The translations under genes were made by a program, and so were the position numbers. From NCBI GenBank assembly GCA_016508695.1, contig VNKQ01000003.1:1116001-1180000 (forward strand): a stretch of DNA of 64,000 bases, read 5' to 3'. This document shows positions 59,481 to 64,000 of the stretch, piece by piece. Within the stretch, counting starts at the first letter, position 1, and every line of letters starts with the position of its first letter. This stretch comes from Hyphodiscus hymeniophilus (Eukaryota; Ascomycota; Leotiomycetes; Helotiales; Hyphodiscaceae). The notes below the pieces were generated by a model, which saw only the letters and a list, made by a program, of their open reading frames with translations, was not told the origin of the DNA and did no database searches.

Positions 59481-60649
59481 AACCTCTTGCCATTGCTTTC
59501 TTGCACAGATACATATTGGGTTCAAGAGAAATATGATTGGCTTGAAAGCTTATTTGTCTGGTTGGGATTTGGCATGATATGATTGATTCATGAAGGAATG
59601 GACGAAAGATGAAGGCGTTTCCTTTCTTCACGGTAGCTCTCGGGGACATGATGAATACCTACTTTAGCGTTGTCGATATCATTGTTGCATTCGATACCCC
59701 GAAATGAGAGATGGCATTTGTATAGCGGGCTTAGGCTGGGATAGCCAAAGATCTAGATCAGGGCGATTCGCTCTAGGCTAAGAACTTGCTATATCTAGCT
59801 GTATATTGAGATGATAGATATGAAAATAAACTTCAATTGCATTTGAATCTTGTTTTGCACCACATGCAGTACGGGAGATATGGGCGTTTTCGCAAGTGAT
59901 GTACTGTACTGTAGCGGCACAGGGAGCGCGACGTAACTTGGTCATAAGTCGAGCTACGAAAAGGACTAGCAAGCACACACGAACAGAGGAACACACCAAT
60001 ATTGTAGAGCAGCTTAGGAAGACGTTATAGCTGTTCGCATATCTGTGGGTAAAGCGGGACAAGATTGAGCGAATACCTAACCCCCTGAATTGAGTACCTG
60101 AAGACGGACTCTTGGGGTCCTGAAGGGAGCGGCATTGCACCACTGATCGGCCAAAAATCGACAATGTGACAGCAAGAAAACAAAACAGAAAGATAGGAAC
60201 GGTACCCATGGAGTAGATCTTACGCAGACCATGCCCATACGGACGATTCGGAAGGCGGACTCTGGTCTACTCCGTGGGTTGATTGTATTGGTTTCTTGGT
60301 CGATGAAGAATTGGAAGGGGTTATAAAAGAGCAATATGAGAGAGAGATTGGAATAACGCCTGAGGAGACACATCGTTTAGACTACTAAGGTGTTGTTGAG
60401 ATACTTAAGCGTTAGTAAGTCGTGCTTCAAGTTGTATTGTTGAGGCCTTTGCCTCAGCTAAGATGCTGTTTCCGGTGTATGTTCAGGATTTGTGTCCAAA
60501 GTGCACGTGGCTGTGGTTTTACGACTGGGAGTTTAATTCTCTGTATCGTACTCGTGCCTTCTTTCTCATCACTGATCATCAGTCCTCCCAAAAATTGAAG
60601 ACTTTTCTATAGCCCATTTTCATACCGATCACTTGTCCTCTGCAACCCT
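59481..60649. other. Convergent intergenic region, MIT gene/SAC6
   Basis: No gene is supported. A 98-codon minus-strand frame starting at ATG 60373 has a hydrophobic stretch but no recognisable domain. Confidence 0.4.
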
Positions 60650-62818
60650 TCATTGCATCTTCTCATGCGTTGCCATCAAGGAACCTAACAATTTGATCAG
60701 AACCTAATTCTCGAACGTAGTAGAGGGGCTTCACTTACCAATGAAAGTCAGCACCAGTTTACTTCGAACTTGGCAAATATCCTCCGGAACCAACCAGATC
60801 GTTGCTCCCAGCTTCCGTGCAATACTGATGCTCAGCTTGGCATTCAGGTATGCATCATCATCCGTCTTTCCAGGAGTCACGAGATCATAATCAACATAGC
60901 TACTCTTCATGCCATTCAGCACATCCAAGAAAAAGATACCGTTCCCAATACTGTGATCCTTGAAGGAGCGAATGGAGGAATTCTTGCCACCCTTGCGAGA
61001 CATGTCGTTCGCCCATTTCACCATCTCCGCATCGGTGATTTCACGCTTGCCTAGCCGTTGAGCAAGCGCGGAGAGAGTCTCGGATATGTCTTTGCGCATC
61101 AACTGCCATACAAGGCCAAGCGTAAGGGTGCGTTGGCCATCAGTGATATCTGCACCTTGTACACCAACCAGGGAGAAGCGGTTTTGCTTGCCAAGTTCGA
61201 TGGCATAGTTAGTGTTCTCTACAGCTTTAAAGCGCGACATTTCTCCGCTGGCAGGTACCTTATTGACATGGCGCCAGTTCACGGAGCCTTTCACGACTTT
61301 GTCATAGGCTTGGAGGAGGATCGTACCATCGCGGAGGTCATCGAAGAGAGAGTTGACTGCTGGTTGGACATCCAAGCTGTTGAGCCATAAGGTGAAAACA
61401 CGGGCTTCCCTTTCGCCTTCTGCGTCAAAGTCGTCTACGACAAGTTTTTCTTCTTCGGTAATCGGATCTAAGGCTGGGTGGGTATTGAACAGGTTTGCAA
61501 CAAAAGCAAGATTAAGCTTAGGGTTCCCGGCAACCAGAGATGTTGGGGTGAGGAATTTGCGGCATTCGAGCTTCTCTGCATTTTGGAGGACTTGCTCTGC
61601 TCGTTCGAGAAGATCACGTGTCTGTAATGGTCCTCTATCACATCCGTGATCTGCACCAATGTGGGCAAGAAGAACAGCGTAATTCTCGCCATCCTTGACA
61701 TCGCTTGAAAAATTGGTTACTCTGAGAGCATGTCAGTAGAGCGCTTTGATTTTATCATTTTGTACATACCTTCGGGGCCAGTTTGCAGCCTTTAGATGGT
61801 AGTTGAACCATCTCAGCAGGATCTGCTCCGGAGGTAATCTCAAGAATTGCTCTAAGGTTTCATCCTCCTCCAGCAATCTGTACAGTTCCGGATGAAGCTT
61901 GATATCGATCTTACCAAGAAGACCTCTTCGGATAATTTGCCAGATCAGGCCCAGGATAAGATGTTCTCGAACCTCAATGATGTCTCCGCTTCCAATGTTC
62001 ACAACTGAGCATCCAATACCTTTTGCAGATTCGATAACAATGTTGTTGTTCTCTGTCATGTGAAATGCATTCAAGGTCTTAATCTTCTTTCCAGGGCGGT
62101 TGAGCACACGCTCATCAATGGTGTCAGGGACACTATCATTGATCAATTTGGCCAAAACTAATCCGTCCTTGCAATCATCAAACATCTCAAAGGTATCTGT
62201 AGCGAAAGGTATACGAGATCCAAGATCCGGATCACCGGCCAACACAGCATTGATATGACGGGTAAACTCTGTTCGCTCATCTTCGTTGATAGTATGGGTG
62301 ACATTTGCGGAGGAGCCTTGGACTTGGATCCGGCCACTGACACTTGGTTTTGAGGAGTGTCCAGCACCACCTGTTTGTTGTGATACCACGCCTCGTCCCG
62401 GGGTTGTCGGACCAGTTGACACGCGCTTCTGGGCTGGGGATGATTCCCGAAGCTTGGAGACAAGCTGCAACACAAGATTAGCGTTTTTCGAATATAATCC
62501 TCTTTCCATGTCAACTCACTCCGACGTAGTCATCCAGCTCAACCCGTCTGGAGGAGTCAAGCTCGACCTCCTTCAAAGCCTGTCTGACAACATCATATGG
62601 CTGTCTCTCGCTCGTTTGTGTAGCCTTAATCGCAGTCGCCTCATCAATATAACCCTTGTCATCGACATCCAGCTTGCGGAAAGCATCTTGGAGACCGAAG
62701 ATCTCGTCTTGTTGAAATTGAGGATACTTCCTGCGCCGCAAACAGCGTCAGCACATATGCGCATGATTCTCAGGCGCATGAGTGGTTCAACTTGCCTCTG
62801 TAGCTTGATAACGTTCAT
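60650..62818 (-). CDS. SAC6: Fimbrin, actin-bundling protein
   Basis: Cross-links actin filaments at patches, rings and endocytic sites. Five exons (62818-62796, 62730-62520, 62464-61770, 61721-60739, 60684-60650) give 648 aa (yeast Sac6 642). Start MNVIKLQRKYPQF is the fungal fimbrin N-terminus. EF-hand-like region (AFRKLDVDDKGYIDE), then four calponin-homology domains in two actin-binding pairs (DERTEFTRHINAVL, IPFATDTFEMFDDCKDGLVL, LIWQIIRRGLLGKIDI, DLRDGTILLQAYDKV, LGLVWQLMRKD). The last intron (60685-60738) is needed for the conserved end FIGSLMATHEKMQ. Intron 1 (62731-62795) starts GCAAGT, a GC-AG intron, directly after a 23 nt first exon. Confidence 0.95.
62731..62795 (-). other. GC-AG intron in fimbrin
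   Basis: Donor GCAAGT, acceptor GCGCAG, 65 nt. Only this junction joins LQR to KYPQFQQDE, the conserved fimbrin start; no GT donor is near. Confidence 0.8.
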
Positions 62819-63467
62819 TGTAGCGGTCTTGATTGTTGGCCTGTATCTCGAGCTTTGCAGGGCCTGCGAAGCAGGTGGTGGTTCTCTTGTCCAGAACTTG
62901 TCAGATGGAATGCGGGAGTAAAGAGGGGCAGGCAGTGCTTTGCGAAAGTTGTCGGAACTGAAGGAGGAGCGCAGCCTCTTTGGACGTTCTTGGTGATATC
63001 TTTGAGTATGGGCCGAGAGGCAGAAGGTTGGAGAGAGTAGTGTTGTGCTGTCTACTCAAGAATGCGAACAGGAGGCTTTGTTGCGCTCATCTACATCGAA
63101 GGTTGGGCTCTCGCTAATTAGCCCCTCAATTTCACAGCCCACCAGGATGACGTTGGCTGCGCTCGCTGGGATTTTGCTTCCAAAACAATATTTCCTCTCG
63201 TCTTTCCTCAATCTATTTCACCACCACGTTGCACATTACGGCCGGACGGGTTGGCTTCTAGGCAGGGGATACTGGAAATTATTTCCCCGAGACTTTCCTC
63301 GTCTCAAGGTATCACTTGAAAGAGCATTGGAAGCAGTTGGGCAAATCAATTGCATCCGAGCATAGACATCTTGCGAAGCCACGCCTGTGCTTACGAGTTC
63401 TCGGCCTCAATTTCCTTAGTACGTCAACCTGGATTAGGCATCTCCAGAGAGGCCGGTGAGGGCCAGA
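62819..63467. promoter_or_regulatory. Divergent promoter region SAC6/thioesterase
   Basis: No gene is supported; both neighbours start outward. Open frames here lack domains. Confidence 0.4.
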
Positions 63468-63914
63468 ATGGCTTCGTCCACCGAGTTAGAGTGTGTACGG
63501 AAGTCTTGGGAAAGCATGCAGAGCAATTCCCCAATTTACGACTTTCTCCTCTCTGATGCCAAGATCGTCTCTGCCACCAAAGGCACAGCAACAGCGCGTC
63601 TGACCTTGGGAAAGAATCATGTCAATTCTCGAGGTACCATTCATGGGGCGGTCACAGCTACAATTGTGGATTGGAGTGGTGGCCTTGCTATTTCGACTCA
63701 TGGGCTGGAGAAGACAGGTGCCAGCGTTGATATCCATGTTACCTACATTGGAACTGCCGCCATCGGAGAGACTATTGAGATCGAGGCTACAGCGAACAAG
63801 GTGGGAAGGAACATGGCTTTCACCACCATCAGGATATACAAGCTTTTAGAAGATGGAAAGCCGGGTCCGATGGTTGCAACAGCTTCACACACAAAATTCA
63901 TTGTTCGGAGCTGA
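63468..63914 (+). CDS. Hotdog-fold acyl-CoA thioesterase
   Basis: 148 aa, single exon, ATG 63468. PaaI/ACOT13-like hotdog fold: VNSRGTIHGAVTATIVDW with the HGG-like HGA catalytic turn, then GASVDIHVTYIGTAAIGETIEIEA and the closing strand VATASHTKFIV. Such enzymes hydrolyse acyl-CoA to free acid and CoA; human ACOT13 acts on medium and long chains in mitochondria. No presequence is obvious here. It is divergent from SAC6. Substrate is unknown. Confidence 0.85.
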   Translation: MASSTELECVRKSWESMQSNSPIYDFLLSDAKIVSATKGTATARLTLGKNHVNSRGTIHGAVTATIVDWSGGLAISTHGLEKTGASVDIHVTYIGTAAIGETIEIEATANKVGRNMAFTTIRIYKLLEDGKPGPMVATASHTKFIVRS

Positions 63915-64000
63915 GATAATGCTTGGAAGCTGGAAAATCTAGACCGCCATCTTCTTTGAGATCGACATGATGCGCACTTCACTATGAATGTCTTGAGCTC

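Noticed and set aside
60077..60373. 98-codon minus-strand ORF with ATG
   Set aside because: No domain, lies between convergent genes, likely chance.
1..64000. tRNA, rRNA, CRISPR, LTR or transposase features
   Set aside because: No B-box-like tRNA elements with matching stems, no regularly spaced repeats, and no long terminal repeats or transposase/reverse transcriptase motifs were found by eye; a covariance-model and repeat search would be decisive.

Overview
The window is nuclear DNA of a filamentous ascomycete (Pezizomycotina). The evidence is the gene content: a StuA-type APSES regulator, a class III-like chitin synthase, a filamentous-fungus Opy2 and a fungal bifunctional-fold aconitase paralogue. 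Almost every gene also carries short 45-65 nt GT-AG introns with CTAAC-like branch sites. A Leotiomycete-like fungus is plausible, but I cannot fix the class from sequence alone. I see no rRNA, tRNA, CRISPR array or intact mobile element. All gene models are hand-spliced; exon sums were checked to be in frame.

Left part (1-24 kb): an unrecognised nuclear-looking protein at the edge; ACO2 (mitochondrial aconitase paralogue, minus); an F-box gene interrupted by an in-frame TGA (minus); OPY2 (minus), divergent over 2 kb from a class III-like chitin synthase (plus); UBC12 (plus); ILV5 (plus) followed by a serine racemase/threonine dehydratase-fold enzyme (plus); a coiled-coil S/T-P-rich protein (minus); and a BRCT protein whose 5' part is separated from the rest by a G-run frameshift (minus).

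Middle (24-36 kb): a 6.5 kb stretch with no convincing gene leads into stuA (plus), which has a leader with upstream ORFs and a long AUG-less open frame before the first in-frame ATG. PRO2 (minus) follows.

Right part (36-64 kb): CSN3 (plus); RFA1 (minus) divergent from a dienelactone hydrolase (plus) over 230 bp with tandem MCB cores; a PIG3-type quinone oxidoreductase (minus); TIF34/eIF3i (minus) divergent from the C1-tetrahydrofolate synthase gene (plus), which has an apparent dual mitochondrial/cytosolic start; an Arg-rich orphan ORF; a 4.4 kb gene-poor stretch; a large MIT-domain protein (plus); fimbrin SAC6 (minus, with a GC-AG intron); and a hotdog thioesterase (plus).

Most genes are conserved housekeeping functions: amino-acid and one-carbon metabolism (ACO2, ILV5, the SRY1-like enzyme, PRO2, MIS1/ADE3), ubiquitin-like pathways (UBC12 and CSN3, which conjugate and remove NEDD8 respectively), DNA replication and repair, translation, cell wall and actin. 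There is no evident secondary-metabolite or defence cluster. The points most worth checking are the two broken reading frames, the stuA leader, the dual start of the C1-THF synthase, the MCB pair at RFA1 and the unusual splice sites.
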